Below are positions 26,781-36,263 of a stretch of DNA of 64,000 nucleotides, one piece after another. Both the position numbers and the translations under genes were made by a program. The notes below the pieces were generated by a model. The model had not been told where the DNA came from and made no database searches. It saw only the letters and a program-made list of their open reading frames with translations. The stretch is from Chloroflexota bacterium (GTDB lineage Bacteria; Chloroflexota; Dehalococcoidia; Dehalococcoidales; JACQON01). The stretch is from contig JACQON010000007.1 in NCBI GenBank assembly GCA_016202545.1, positions 1 to 64,000 of the forward strand, in the 5' to 3' direction. Each line of letters starts with the position of its first letter. The first letter of the stretch is position 1.

Positions 26781-28124
26781 TCACCGGGCGGCCAGGATGG
26801 CGTCAACCGCGCTCTTTTGCTCTGAGACAATGACCAGCACTTCCCGGGTATCTCTTTCCCCTACCCAGATATAGTTGCCTCCCGCCAGCCACAGTCCATC
26901 TCCCAGAATGGCAGCCCCTGCCGCCGGGAGCAGCCGCTGGAAGCTCTCGTGGAACTCGGAGGCATCCTGGCGGGAGTCCCACGCCGTCTGCCAGGTGAAG
27001 AGATAAGCCCCTGCCTGCTCGAAGTAGTCGAGCGCGTCGCCTCCCCAGCCACTGGCGGCGCTGGCGGCCTCTGCCCTGGGGAGCCACGTTTCCAGCATTG
27101 TCCGGATGAAGTGTTCACCCAGCCTGTCGCTCCTCTCCATCCGCCAGCCGGGGACGTTTACCGGCACAGGCTTGATGCTCAGCGGCCCTTCAGGGGAGAG
27201 GTATTTCTCCGGATGCAAGACCTGCTCCGTGGTCAGCGGTGGCCGGAGATACGCCCCGTTCACCGCCTGCCAGCCAGTTTCCTGGTACAGTGCTGACACG
27301 AATGCCTCTCCATACTCATAGGGGAAGTACAGGAGTCTGGTAAGGGCCGGAGGTCTCTCTGCCTGTGGCGCCGGCGGGAGGTTATTCTCATATATCCTGT
27401 CGAGCTTAGGCGCTGGCTCAGTCCCGGCGGTACGCTCAAGGTATCTGTTCCTGGTGAAATCAGCGTCACCCTCCACCAGGGCTGACCAGGCCTTTCCCTC
27501 GTCGTAGGTGGCTGGTTCAGGGCCATGGAAATGCTTGCCCTGAAGAAGGTGGACAACTTCATGGGCCAGGGCTTTTCTGGCTTCTTCCCCGTTCAACCTG
27601 CCGAAGTTTTCCTGGACAGCGTAGACCTTGTCCTCCAGCTTAGCCACGAGATAGGACAGTGGCCATTCCGCATAGAGGTCGGCCAGGCTGACTGCGTCAG
27701 GAAGTATGAATAGCCCTTTGAAAATCCGCTCATCGATTTGGATTTTCCTGGCGTTGTCCCTCACGTAACCTTCCCCCCAGTTCTCCCTGGCCCAGTCCGC
27801 GGTCACCACCACCAGTTCGGCCTCTTCGGGCGGAGCAAGCTCTCGGGTCTGACCGATGTCAGCCAGCAGCTTCTGAAGCATGGCATTTACTGTCTGCCAG
27901 TGCTCCCGGTTTTGCTCCATCAACTGGCGGCTGGTCTGCTCTTCCTGAGTTTCGGCTGGTTGATAATCGGGGGGCTTCGCTGCCTGCTCCGGTCCAGGCG
28001 ATTTGGCAGGCGCCGGGCTGGCCGTTGTCGGTGATGGAGGAGGCGATGCCGGCCGGGAGCAGCCGCTAACGGCGGAAATAGCGAATAGCAAAGCGAGCAG
28101 GAGGATATAACCGGCGGCTTTCAT
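26781..28124 (-). CDS. Lipoprotein with HEVVH zinc-metallopeptidase motif
   Basis: A 447-aa secreted lipoprotein. The N-terminus is a type II signal ending AISAVSGC, then a Pro/Ser/Thr-rich linker. Around residue 190 is KALAHEVVHLLQGKHFHG, an HExxH zinc site, followed about 30 residues later by ALVEGDADF, which places a Glu where gluzincin peptidases have their third zinc ligand. I do not recognise the exact family. The remaining C-terminal domain has no known motif. It is probably a membrane-tethered extracellular protease or a protease-derived protein. It is convergent with the flavoprotein gene and divergent from the radical SAM gene. Confidence 0.75.
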   Translation of the reverse strand: MKAAGYILLLALLFAISAVSGCSRPASPPPSPTTASPAPAKSPGPEQAAKPPDYQPAETQEEQTSRQLMEQNREHWQTVNAMLQKLLADIGQTRELAPPEEAELVVVTADWARENWGEGYVRDNARKIQIDERIFKGLFILPDAVSLADLYAEWPLSYLVAKLEDKVYAVQENFGRLNGEEARKALAHEVVHLLQGKHFHGPEPATYDEGKAWSALVEGDADFTRNRYLERTAGTEPAPKLDRIYENNLPPAPQAERPPALTRLLYFPYEYGEAFVSALYQETGWQAVNGAYLRPPLTTEQVLHPEKYLSPEGPLSIKPVPVNVPGWRMERSDRLGEHFIRTMLETWLPRAEAASAASGWGGDALDYFEQAGAYLFTWQTAWDSRQDASEFHESFQRLLPAAGAAILGDGLWLAGGNYIWVGERDTREVLVIVSEQKSAVDAILAAR

Positions 28125-28236
28125 CGTTGTTACTCCGGGTGGTCAGGGTAGCACTTAAATTATATATGACGGACATACAGGGCATCAAGGCTTCCTCTGA
28201 TGGGCGCTTTTTCCGGTTGTTTGATATACTTTAATT

Positions 28237-29370
28237 ATGGTGAGGGTATCTCCGAAAAAAGGCTCCGCCCTTCACGATTTCCCCTACACCTCTCCGCAGA
28301 GGAAGTGCCCTCACTTCTGGATTATCAATGTCACTCCTCCGGGGCCAGCCCACTGCATCCATAACTGCGTCTACTGCTACGCCAGAGAGGCCATCTATTC
28401 CGATTTCTCACCGGACATGGTTGTCTACTCCAACCTTGCGCAACTGGTGGAAAAAGACCTCAGGCGCATCCGCCTTGCCCCTCCCATCTCTATTTCCAAT
28501 ATCTCCGACCCCTGCCAGGATATTCCTGAAGTAAGGGAAGTGGTAACGGAACTGGTAAGCCTTATTTTGAGCTATGGCATCCCTTTCTGCGTCACCACTA
28601 AAGGCGACCCCCGCTTTCTCCTGGAGCTGCCCCGCTTCATCGAGTATGAGTTCAAGTTTGTCGCCATCACCATAGAGGGCACACCTGATATGCTGCCGCT
28701 CCTTTCTCCCGGAGCGCCGCCGTTTCACCAGCGGCTTGAAGCGGTCAGGCGGCTTTCCGCCGCGGGTGTAAAAACAGTAGTGCGCCTGGACCCGCTTTTC
28801 ATTCACCTGTTCTATGCCGTTTACGGTGAGAGGTGGCTTGCGGAGCTTGAAAAACTGGCCGGGGCTTTCTCTCTGGCCGGGGCCGAACACATCATTGTCA
28901 GCACCGGGCGGCTATCAAAAAGGCGCTTGCCCGGTGGCCGGCGAAGCTCCTGGGAGCGGATGGTCAGCACTGTCAGGGCGGTCTCCCCGCTGGCGGCGAG
29001 GCGTATGGAGGCCGAATATGTCTTTGAAAACAGGTGGGGAGGCAAGGGTCTCTTCCTCAGGAACGATTTGAGGCGCGAGCTGCATGCCAGATTGAAGGAG
29101 ATAGCGGAGGGGTATGATATGACCTATGCCGTATGCCAGGAGCTGGGGAAAGAGGCGGACTCTCCGGGCATAGCCCATTGCGAGCGTTTCCGGCTTCCTT
29201 TTGCCGCTAGGCAGCCCGATGGCAGCTTCAGGCCTCTCCCTGGGTGCACCGCCGTCTGCCATGTCTCCTGCCGGGATAAACAGGGGCTGCCCTGTGGACA
29301 GCCCCTGCTCGTCTCACCGGGGCCGTACAAGATAGGCCATTTAAGCCGCCTCGCGGGCTGCCGACTATAA
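28237..29370 (+). CDS. Radical SAM protein, spore-photoproduct-lyase-like family
   Basis: A radical SAM enzyme with the cluster motif CIHNCVYCYA (CxxxCxxC), preceded by FWIINVTPPGPAHC, which is typical of the SPL-like (Rv2578c-type) group. The strand after the motif contains ISISNISDPCQD and the mid-region LVSLILSYGIPFCVTTKGDP, again characteristic. A C-terminal Cys-rich stretch (PGCTAVCHVSCRDKQGLPC) could bind a second metal centre. The substrate is unknown; DNA repair cannot be concluded from this subgroup. The last six bases overlap the end of the convergent htrA-like gene. Confidence 0.82.
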   Translation: MVRVSPKKGSALHDFPYTSPQRKCPHFWIINVTPPGPAHCIHNCVYCYAREAIYSDFSPDMVVYSNLAQLVEKDLRRIRLAPPISISNISDPCQDIPEVREVVTELVSLILSYGIPFCVTTKGDPRFLLELPRFIEYEFKFVAITIEGTPDMLPLLSPGAPPFHQRLEAVRRLSAAGVKTVVRLDPLFIHLFYAVYGERWLAELEKLAGAFSLAGAEHIIVSTGRLSKRRLPGGRRSSWERMVSTVRAVSPLAARRMEAEYVFENRWGGKGLFLRNDLRRELHARLKEIAEGYDMTYAVCQELGKEADSPGIAHCERFRLPFAARQPDGSFRPLPGCTAVCHVSCRDKQGLPCGQPLLVSPGPYKIGHLSRLAGCRL

Positions 29371-30657
29371 GGGAGACTTGCCTATTTCCAGGGACAATTC
29401 CATTTCGAGAGAGTTTCGTATTATTTTCAGGGTGACCAGATTGCCCGGGCTTTTATTCTCTCCGAGATAAGATATAAGCTTGGCTACGTTCCTGACCATG
29501 ATGCCGTCAAAGGTCACTATGATATCATCAGCTTTAACTCCGGCTGCTATGGCGGGGTCACCAGCGGCGACTTGTCTGACCAGCACCCCGTTAACGCTAT
29601 CAAGCCCTCTACTTTGAGCAATCTGGGGAGTGATATCGGCTATCGAAATGCCAAGCCACGGGTAGTCATACGAACCACGGTCGATGAGGGATGCAGCGAC
29701 TCTTCTCAGCTTGTTTGAAGAGACAGCGTAATAGACCCCGTCGCCCTCCAGAGGGCTAACCCGTGCGATGACCATCCCGACGACCTCTTCTTTGGAGTTA
29801 AACAGGGGTCCGCCGGAGTTGCCAAAATTCACCGCGGCGTCGAACTGTATCAGGTTAGCCACGCTGCGAATCCCATCACTATATTGTATTTCGGCAGCTC
29901 TATCGGTCTGGCTGATGATGCCGGCGGTTAAGGTTCCCATCAGGTCGAAAGGGTCGCCAATGGCGAGCACCGGTTCACCAATCCTCAGCGCGGCTGAGTC
30001 AGCCAGGGCTAGCGGCTTAACTGCCGGGGGCTTTTTCAGGTCGAGGATGGCGATATCACTGTGTTTGGAGCTGCCAATGACTGTGGCCGAGGAGAAACTT
30101 CCGTCAGGGAAAATGACGTCTATTCGAGGAAGGCGCTCAATCACGTGAAAAGCGGTAGCTACATGATACTGAGCATCAATGAGGAACCCTGAGCCAATCA
30201 CCCTGTCCCCGTCGCTGATTCTAACTACAGCCTGACTTACTCCCTGGTAGACGCCGTCGGCGCTTACCACCGATTCAGAAACTCTGGCAGCTACCTGTTC
30301 AAACCCTTTATCTAATGTATCGAGCCTAATCAGCGTGCCGCCTAACTCACCTTCCAAGTCGTTCAGTTCAGTTTGCGTGTCATCTATCTCCCCTATCAAA
30401 GCACTGACTCTGCCCTGCGTGCCGTTTATCTCCTCCTGCAGGGTGCCAATCCTGGCTGTCGCCGCGTCTCTCTCTTTTTCCAGGCTATCAGACCTGGCCG
30501 TAGATTGTTGCCTGAAAGCGGCGAACTCATCATTAGCGCTGGCCAGTCGCTGGCTGAGGGCGTTTATGTCCTGGTTGAGCGTGTACGAGTAAACGCCCAG
30601 GGCACCCAGAAGAATAGCCAGTAAAAGCGACACAGCGATAGATATTTTGCCGGCCAT
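29365..30657 (-). CDS. HtrA/DegP-like serine protease with coiled-coil stalk and PDZ domain
   Basis: A membrane-anchored S1C protease of 430 aa. A signal anchor at residues 5-25 is followed by a long coiled coil (about 28-125) that would hold the protease away from the membrane. The trypsin-like domain has His in VATAFHVIE, Asp in HSDIAILDL and Ser in FGNSGGPLFN, so the triad is intact. One PDZ domain at the C-terminus contains the GVKADDIIVTFDG strand-turn. Likely role is extracytoplasmic protein quality control. ATG 30657 (MAGKISI) is preferred because the 41-residue extension in the ORF track precedes the signal anchor and GGAG lies upstream. Confidence 0.9.
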   Translation of the reverse strand: MAGKISIAVSLLLAILLGALGVYSYTLNQDINALSQRLASANDEFAAFRQQSTARSDSLEKERDAATARIGTLQEEINGTQGRVSALIGEIDDTQTELNDLEGELGGTLIRLDTLDKGFEQVAARVSESVVSADGVYQGVSQAVVRISDGDRVIGSGFLIDAQYHVATAFHVIERLPRIDVIFPDGSFSSATVIGSSKHSDIAILDLKKPPAVKPLALADSAALRIGEPVLAIGDPFDLMGTLTAGIISQTDRAAEIQYSDGIRSVANLIQFDAAVNFGNSGGPLFNSKEEVVGMVIARVSPLEGDGVYYAVSSNKLRRVAASLIDRGSYDYPWLGISIADITPQIAQSRGLDSVNGVLVRQVAAGDPAIAAGVKADDIIVTFDGIMVRNVAKLISYLGENKSPGNLVTLKIIRNSLEMELSLEIGKSPL

Positions 30658-30805
30658 TTGCTCTTTCTCCTCTCCTTTTGCTTCCCAGCTGATTTTGACA
30701 GGTTGTCTAGTGTACCTTCGCGGAGTAACGTTGTACGTGGTTTCTACTGTAATTCTATACCAATGCAGTCCCCCCTGCATACGGGATGCGGTGACTTGTA
30801 CAAAG

Positions 30806-30834
30806 CAAACAGAGAGCTTTAAGCTCTCTGTTTG
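30806..30834 (-). terminator. Strong hairpin, probable terminator of the UbiD-cox transcript
   Basis: CAAACAGAGAGC and GCTCTCTGTTTG form a perfect 12-bp stem around TTTAA. Neither side has a long T-run, so it may act with Rho or as an mRNA end-stabiliser. It lies between the stop of the third UbiD gene and the htrA-like start. Confidence 0.55.
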
Positions 30835-30910
30835 CCCCGGGAGGAAAGGGAATGGCCTTTTTCTGCTGGATTTCCCCCATTCTGCTATTGAGTATGGAAC
30901 CCTTCTCCGG

Positions 30911-32344
30911 CTACAGCTTTATGCCGTACCTATCCCACCGGGCTTCCACTTTGGCCACAATATCAGGGTCATGGCATGGAGGCGGTGGCTCTCTCCCCTC
31001 AGCCCGATATTCATAGACCGGCGTGGTGGCATCTACTGCCATCTTGGAGGTTATGAAGCGCTTGGAATAGGGCTGAGAGCTGTCCAGCCCATCCTGGGGG
31101 CAGCGTGGGATTATCAATACGTCCCTGTCTGCCTGAAGCAGGTTGGCCATGGCCCAGAAGACCTCACCCGGGTTGCGAATATCTACACCTTCATCCACTA
31201 TGAAGACGTTTTTAACATGATTGCCAACCGGAGAGCCGAAGATTCTCTGGGCGATATAGTTGGGATGCCCCGGCCTTAATACCCGCAGGGCTACGTTTAC
31301 CTGATGGCCGCTTCCCCAGAGGGGCATATGCACGTCCACCACGCCATCGTTCATCCCCATGAGTTCCTTGTAGATGATGTACTCCTCGCCTTTAATCCAG
31401 AGGAAGCCATCTTCCACGGAGCCCTTACCCCGGGGCTGCCCTTCACGTGTCCCCTGGAATATGGGGTTATTACGGTGGGTGATGGCTTTCAGGTGGAACA
31501 CGTTGAAGTTCTGCACGTCGCCGCGCAGCCCGGTATATTCTCCGAACGGGCCGCAGGGCTTAAGCTCATCGGGATATACTTCACCTTCCAGCACGATTTC
31601 CGAAGTAGCCGGTACTTCCAGGTCGCAGGTCTCGCACTTGACCAGCTCCAGCGGCTCCCCCCTCAGCGCACCGGCGTAGGCGTCCTCGGCGGGTGGATGG
31701 CGGAACTTGGCCCCCGATGCCAGCAGGTAGCAGGGCTCGGTGCCGATGGCGACCGCCACCGGCATAGGCTTGCCGGGATACAGGCGCGCCCATTTCTGCA
31801 GGTGCTGCCCCCCGTGCTGGGTAACAGGCATATACAGGCTGGTCTCATTCTTTGTCCTCATCATCATGCGGTAGATGCCGGTATTCTGGCAGCCTGTCTC
31901 CGGGTCTCTGGTCACCTGCAAGCCCAGTGTGCCGATATAGGGACCGCCGTCACCCTTGTGCCATATCACCGGCGGGAAAATGGCATTGAGGTCGGCTTTA
32001 TCACCGGTGAGGACGTTTTCCTTGCACGGGCCGGTCTTGACCAGCCTGGGAGGGATAGGGTGCTCAACCCTCTTTATCCACTCCTCGGTAATCTGCCTAT
32101 CGGTGGAAGCGGCATCCATTCCCAGCGCCAGCGCCAGACGTTCAAGCGTCCCGATAAGCTCGGACAGGACGGGGACGTGGTGGCCTTTGACGTTGTCAAA
32201 GAGCACTGCCGGGCCAGCTACCTCCTGTAGCTTCCGTGTAATGCCGTTTATCTCCCAGGAAGGGTCAACTTCTGCCTGTACTCTAACCAGAAGCCCCCTC
32301 TTCTCCAGCAGTGCTAAAAACTGCCGCAAGTCCTTGTACGCCAA
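30911..32344 (-). CDS. UbiD family (de)carboxylase, copy 3, with Cys at a catalytic-acid position
   Basis: A 477-aa paralogue of the two copies at the left end, sharing MAYKDLRQF, NTGIYR, KCETCDLEVP and GPFGEYTG. The residue before GPFGE is Cys (KPCGPFGE), whereas copies 1 and 2 have Asp and characterised members have Glu. If the alignment holds, this active site is altered. The start is TTG 32344 with AAGGAGG upstream, the only non-ATG start of the three copies. It is the last gene of a block with a 2Fe-2S/FAD/molybdopterin enzyme and a ThDP enzyme, suggesting a shared pathway for an aromatic or heterocyclic acid. Confidence 0.9.
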   Translation of the reverse strand: MAYKDLRQFLALLEKRGLLVRVQAEVDPSWEINGITRKLQEVAGPAVLFDNVKGHHVPVLSELIGTLERLALALGMDAASTDRQITEEWIKRVEHPIPPRLVKTGPCKENVLTGDKADLNAIFPPVIWHKGDGGPYIGTLGLQVTRDPETGCQNTGIYRMMMRTKNETSLYMPVTQHGGQHLQKWARLYPGKPMPVAVAIGTEPCYLLASGAKFRHPPAEDAYAGALRGEPLELVKCETCDLEVPATSEIVLEGEVYPDELKPCGPFGEYTGLRGDVQNFNVFHLKAITHRNNPIFQGTREGQPRGKGSVEDGFLWIKGEEYIIYKELMGMNDGVVDVHMPLWGSGHQVNVALRVLRPGHPNYIAQRIFGSPVGNHVKNVFIVDEGVDIRNPGEVFWAMANLLQADRDVLIIPRCPQDGLDSSQPYSKRFITSKMAVDATTPVYEYRAEGREPPPPCHDPDIVAKVEARWDRYGIKL

Positions 32345-32428
32345 ATCGGTTTCCTCCTTCGGCCTATTTTCGACTAGAGCAACTATCCGTCGCCGCGCTG
32401 GCCGGGCGCTATATAATCTATGGGGCCT

Positions 32429-32917
32429 TCATCGCCTACTGGCGCTTCCGGCCAAATTCCTGGCGGCTGCCTGGATAGCCTCGATAATCTGGATATAGCC
32501 GGTGCAGCGGCAAAGGTTACCGGCGATGGCTGTTTTTATATCTTCCTCTGTCGGGCTGGGGTTTTCGTCCAGGAGCGCCTTGGCCGACAGCACCATCCCC
32601 GGGGTGCAGAAGCCACACTGCAGGGCGCCTTTCTCGATGAAGGCTTCCTGGATAGGGTGGAGTTTGTCGCCCCGGGCCAGCCCCTCGATAGTAAGGATAT
32701 TTCTCCCGTCTGCCTTCATAGCCAGCATCAGGCAGGAGTTCACCGTCTTGCCGTCCACGATGACCGTGCATGCTCCGCAGCAGCCGGTATCGCAGCCGCG
32801 CTTGGTACCGGTAAGGTTCAGCTCGTCCCTGAGCACATCCAGGAGCGTCCAGTTGGGCTTGACCAGGACCTGGTGGGCCTCCCCGTTCACCACCAGGCTT
32901 ATAAGTTCTGTCGTCAT
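32429..32917 (-). CDS. [2Fe-2S] small subunit of a xanthine-dehydrogenase-family enzyme (CoxS-like)
   Basis: The electron-transfer subunit (162 aa) with two clusters. The plant-type ferredoxin motif is GCDTGCCGACTVIVDGKTVN with a later Cys in SCLM. The all-helical domain has CGFCTPGMVLSAKALL and NLCRCTGYIQI. It passes electrons from the molybdopterin subunit to the FAD subunit. The ATG overlaps the FAD-subunit stop as ATGA, so the two are translated together. The order in transcription is L, M, S. Confidence 0.95.
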   Translation of the reverse strand: MTTELISLVVNGEAHQVLVKPNWTLLDVLRDELNLTGTKRGCDTGCCGACTVIVDGKTVNSCLMLAMKADGRNILTIEGLARGDKLHPIQEAFIEKGALQCGFCTPGMVLSAKALLDENPSPTEEDIKTAIAGNLCRCTGYIQIIEAIQAAARNLAGSASRR

Positions 32918-33816
32918 GACTTTCCCTTTCGCCGGACCTTTTGTCGCGCCTCCCTCATCGCCTGCTCTATGCCTCGCCCGGTGAGGACTGCCACTATCTC
33001 CTTCCTGTACTCAGCGGAGCCGCGGATATCGGAAATGGGCCTGGCCGCTTCCGCGGCAGCTCTGGCCGATTCCTTTATTACATCGTCATCAAGTTTCTTT
33101 CCCCGCAGCAAGCCCTCGGCCTGTCTCGCCCTGATAGGCGTCGGGGCGACGGCACCAAGGGCAATGCGGGCATCCGAGCAGGTCAGGCCGTCTTCCGCCA
33201 GGCAGAGGACGACTGCCACGCCGACTACGGCCAGGTCCATAGCCTGCCTCGGGCTGTGTTTCAGGTATATGCCAGCGTAGCCGGCAGGTGGGTTGGGGAC
33301 TTCAATGGCGGTGAGGATTTCGTCTGGCTTCAAGGCTGTCCCGCCAGGGCCGGTGAAAAAGTCCTCCAGCCCCAGTATCCGACCTCCCTGGAGGCTGAAA
33401 GTCCTCGCCCTGGCATCCAGCGCCAGAAGGGCGGGGGCGGAGTCGGCTGAAGGAGCGGCATGGCACAGGTTGCCACCTATTGTCCCCAGGTTGCGTACCT
33501 GGACCGCCCCGATGGTATGGGCGGCCTGGGCCAGGACAGCGAACCTTTGCCGTATCAGCCTGGAAGACTCAATCTGGCCGTGGGTGCACAGCGCTCCGAT
33601 ATTCAGCCCGCTGTGCGCATCATGCCCGATGCTGTCCAGGCCGGGAATGCGGGTTATATCAACCAGGTACTCAGCGGCGATAAGCCGCTCTCTCATGCTG
33701 ACGATAAGGTCAGTACCGCCGGCGATTATCTTTGCTCTGCCATTGTGCTGCCGGAGCAGGCGGCACGCCTCCTCAATGGTGGCCGGCACGAAGTAGGCGA
33801 ATTTCGGCAGTGACAC
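32914..33816 (-). CDS. FAD-binding medium subunit of a xanthine-dehydrogenase-family enzyme (CoxM-like)
   Basis: A flavin subunit (300 aa) of the PCMH type. FAD-binding motifs are KIIAGGTDLIVSMRE and TIGGNLCHAAPSADSAPALLAL, and the C-terminal CO-dehydrogenase flavoprotein domain follows. It starts at GTG 33816, two bases after the stop of the large subunit, and overlaps the small-subunit ATG. It takes electrons from the iron-sulfur subunit to an external acceptor. Confidence 0.93.
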   Translation of the reverse strand: MSLPKFAYFVPATIEEACRLLRQHNGRAKIIAGGTDLIVSMRERLIAAEYLVDITRIPGLDSIGHDAHSGLNIGALCTHGQIESSRLIRQRFAVLAQAAHTIGAVQVRNLGTIGGNLCHAAPSADSAPALLALDARARTFSLQGGRILGLEDFFTGPGGTALKPDEILTAIEVPNPPAGYAGIYLKHSPRQAMDLAVVGVAVVLCLAEDGLTCSDARIALGAVAPTPIRARQAEGLLRGKKLDDDVIKESARAAAEAARPISDIRGSAEYRKEIVAVLTGRGIEQAMREARQKVRRKGKS

Positions 33817-33818
33817 CT

Positions 33819-36125
33819 TTATTCCTTCCCGCCCTGGGACTTCTTCATCGCCATGAATATCTTCTCGCCGGTAATGGGAAGCTCTTTAATCCTCACCCCG
33901 ACGGCGTTGTAGATAGCGTTGGCGATAGCCGGAGCTACGGGAACGATGGGGGCTTCTCCGGCTCCTTTAGCCCCGTAGGGACCGGTGGGGTCCAGCTCTT
34001 CAACAATCAGCGGCACAATCTGGGGCGTGTCCAGAGCGGTAGCCATCTTGTAGTCCACGAAGCTGGGATTGAGTATACGACCGTTTTCAAACAGCGTCTC
34101 CTCGGTGAGGGCATAGCCTATCCCCTGAACGACGCCGCCATGTATCTGGCCTTCCATGGTGGCGGGGTTGATACAGCGCCCCACGTCCTGGGACTCAACG
34201 CAGCGCAACACCCTGACACGTCCGGTCTCGGTATCCACCGTCACCTCGGCGATGACGGTGGCTGGCTGAAGGGACGGCCCCTCGGACTTGGCGTACCCGC
34301 TCACCCGCTCGCTGAGGGGAACGCCTCCTTTATCAAGGAATGCCCCCCGGCCCAGGATGGGGCCGCTACGTTCGAAGATGCTCATCGTGGCCAGCTCCGC
34401 CACCGATATGCTCTTAAACGGGGAGCCGGTGACGCTGACCTTCTTGTCCCTCAGCTCCAGGTCTTCGATATTTGCCTCCAGCCTGTCGCAGGCTAGCTCA
34501 AAGAGCTGCTTTTTGACATCGGCGGCAGCCAGCCTTACCGCATGGCCGGCGGCGCGGGTCACCCTGCTGGCGCAACTGCCGAAATCATACGGCCCGGTAT
34601 CGGTATCGCCGGCGATGAGGGAGATGTCCGCTAAGTCCACGCCCAGCTCCTCAGCGGCAATCTGGCAGACCACGGTGCTACAGCCCTGTCCGACGTCAAC
34701 CGTGCCGGTTATCACGGTGAAGGTGCCATCATCGTTGACCTTGACGAAAGCGCCTGACCCGGACAGCCCGGACTCCATCAGCATGCAGGCCACTCCCCTG
34801 CCTACACGCCACCTTTTGTTCTCGGCTGAGGCCGGCCTTGCCGAGGAAATATACGCGGAAGCCCTCACCAGTGTCTCTTTCAGGCCGCAGTGGTATATCC
34901 TGTGCCCCGTCGGCAGTTCTGAGCCGTCCTTTTCAAAGCAGTTCTTCAGCCGGAACTCGACCGGGTCAATGCCCAGCTTGTCGGCGATGATGTCCATCTG
35001 GGACTCCACGGCGAAATAGGCCTGCGGGTGACCGTAACCGCGAAAAGCCCCGAACGGCTGCTTGTTGGTATAGACGCAGCGGGCGTCTACCTTGACGTGG
35101 GGAATGTTGTACGGGCCAGGGGCCGAGGTGGCGGTGTTGGTCATGACAGCCGGGCCATCGACGGCACAGGCCCCGGAATCCATGACTATCCTCGCCTCAC
35201 GGCTGACCAGCCTTCCATCACTGGTGACGCCGGTCTTCAAAGTGATGATGGAGGGGTGGCGCGGGTTGGTGCCGATGAACTCTTCTTGCCTGGTCAACAC
35301 CAGTCGCACCGGCCGCCTGGCTTTACGGGCCAGCAAAAGGCATATGCCCAGCGGAATGTAGCCCACCTTGCCGCCGAAGCTGCCGCCGGTATGCACCGTC
35401 TGAATCCGGATTTTGGTCATCGGAATGCCCAAGGCCTGTGACAGCAGCTCCCGCGCCGGGAACATCATGCTGCTGACTCCCCACAGGGACGCCTTGCCTG
35501 AGCCGTCAATCTCGGCAAGGACAGGGTGAGTTTCCAGGGAGCACTGGTGGACGACCTGGGTCTTGAAGGTATCCTCGAAGATGAAATCAGATTGCCTGAA
35601 CCCCTCCTCCACGTCCCCCTTCTTAAGCGTGGTATGTGAGCAGACATTTCGGTACTTAACGGCGCTAAAGCCGGCCTGGTAACTGGCGATGTCCTCGTGG
35701 ACAAGGGGAGCGGTCTCGCTTAAGGCTTCCAGGGGGTCATATACCGCCGGAAGCTCTTCGTATTCCACCTTGATGAGTTCGATTGCCTCTTCAGCAGTTT
35801 CCTCGTCAATGGCGGCGACGGCGGCAACGGGCTCGCCGATGAAACGGACCTTATCATAGGCGAACATGGTCTCATCCTTTACATAGAAGCCAAACCTGAT
35901 GTTCGGCGTGTCAGCGGCGGTCGCCACGGCCTTCACGCCGGGAAGCCTTTCCGCCCGGCTGGTATCAACTTTGAGCAATCGGGCATGTGCCAGGCTGCTT
36001 CTTTTGACCTTGCAGTGCAGCATATTGGGCAGCTTGAGGTCCATCACGTATTTGGCCTGCCCGGTAACCTTTTCCAGGGCATCAACCCTGGCTACACCCT
36101 TGCCAACTACTGACAAACCGCCCAT
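33819..36125 (-). CDS. Molybdopterin-binding large subunit of a xanthine-dehydrogenase-family enzyme (CoxL-like)
   Basis: The catalytic subunit (768 aa) binding molybdenum-MCD. It shows the aldehyde oxidase/xanthine dehydrogenase a/b hammerhead domain at the N-terminus and molybdopterin-binding motifs GGSFGGKVGYIP, GAFRGYGHPQA, GTVDVGQGCSTV and the catalytic Glu region GAKGAGEAPIVP. The active-site loop reads GAFRGYG rather than the AYxCSFR loop of form I CO dehydrogenase, so CO oxidation is unlikely. Hydroxylation of an aromatic or N-heterocyclic substrate or aldehyde oxidation fits better. AAGGAG lies upstream of ATG 36125. Confidence 0.93.
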   Translation of the reverse strand: MGGLSVVGKGVARVDALEKVTGQAKYVMDLKLPNMLHCKVKRSSLAHARLLKVDTSRAERLPGVKAVATAADTPNIRFGFYVKDETMFAYDKVRFIGEPVAAVAAIDEETAEEAIELIKVEYEELPAVYDPLEALSETAPLVHEDIASYQAGFSAVKYRNVCSHTTLKKGDVEEGFRQSDFIFEDTFKTQVVHQCSLETHPVLAEIDGSGKASLWGVSSMMFPARELLSQALGIPMTKIRIQTVHTGGSFGGKVGYIPLGICLLLARKARRPVRLVLTRQEEFIGTNPRHPSIITLKTGVTSDGRLVSREARIVMDSGACAVDGPAVMTNTATSAPGPYNIPHVKVDARCVYTNKQPFGAFRGYGHPQAYFAVESQMDIIADKLGIDPVEFRLKNCFEKDGSELPTGHRIYHCGLKETLVRASAYISSARPASAENKRWRVGRGVACMLMESGLSGSGAFVKVNDDGTFTVITGTVDVGQGCSTVVCQIAAEELGVDLADISLIAGDTDTGPYDFGSCASRVTRAAGHAVRLAAADVKKQLFELACDRLEANIEDLELRDKKVSVTGSPFKSISVAELATMSIFERSGPILGRGAFLDKGGVPLSERVSGYAKSEGPSLQPATVIAEVTVDTETGRVRVLRCVESQDVGRCINPATMEGQIHGGVVQGIGYALTEETLFENGRILNPSFVDYKMATALDTPQIVPLIVEELDPTGPYGAKGAGEAPIVPVAPAIANAIYNAVGVRIKELPITGEKIFMAMKKSQGGKE

Positions 36126-36144
36126 TCCGGTCTCCTTGTAAGCC

Positions 36145-36175
36145 AGACGGCTGCCTTCGAAGAAAGGAGCCGTCT
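36145..36175 (-). promoter_or_regulatory. Leader hairpin upstream of the molybdopterin large subunit gene
   Basis: AGACGGCT pairs with AGCCGTCT, and inside it CCTT pairs with AAGG, giving about 12 bp with one bulge. There is no T-run on the minus strand. It lies between the ThDP enzyme stop and the large-subunit start, about 20 nt before the latter, so an attenuator or mRNA processing element is possible. Confidence 0.4.
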
Positions 36176-36263
36176 TAGAGTGGCATCACCTATCAATGCT
36201 GCTTATGTTACCTGACTGCGTGCTGTCTGTCAACCATAACCGCGGGCTGGCCGGAGACCGTCT

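Noticed and set aside
31304-32230. 308-aa plus-strand ORF
   Set aside because: Lies wholly antisense to the third UbiD; composition is that of a reverse-frame shadow and no domain is visible.
33819-36125. Carbon monoxide dehydrogenase large subunit (CoxL)
   Set aside because: The active-site loop reads GAFRGYG rather than the form I AYxCSFR loop, so CO oxidation is not supported.
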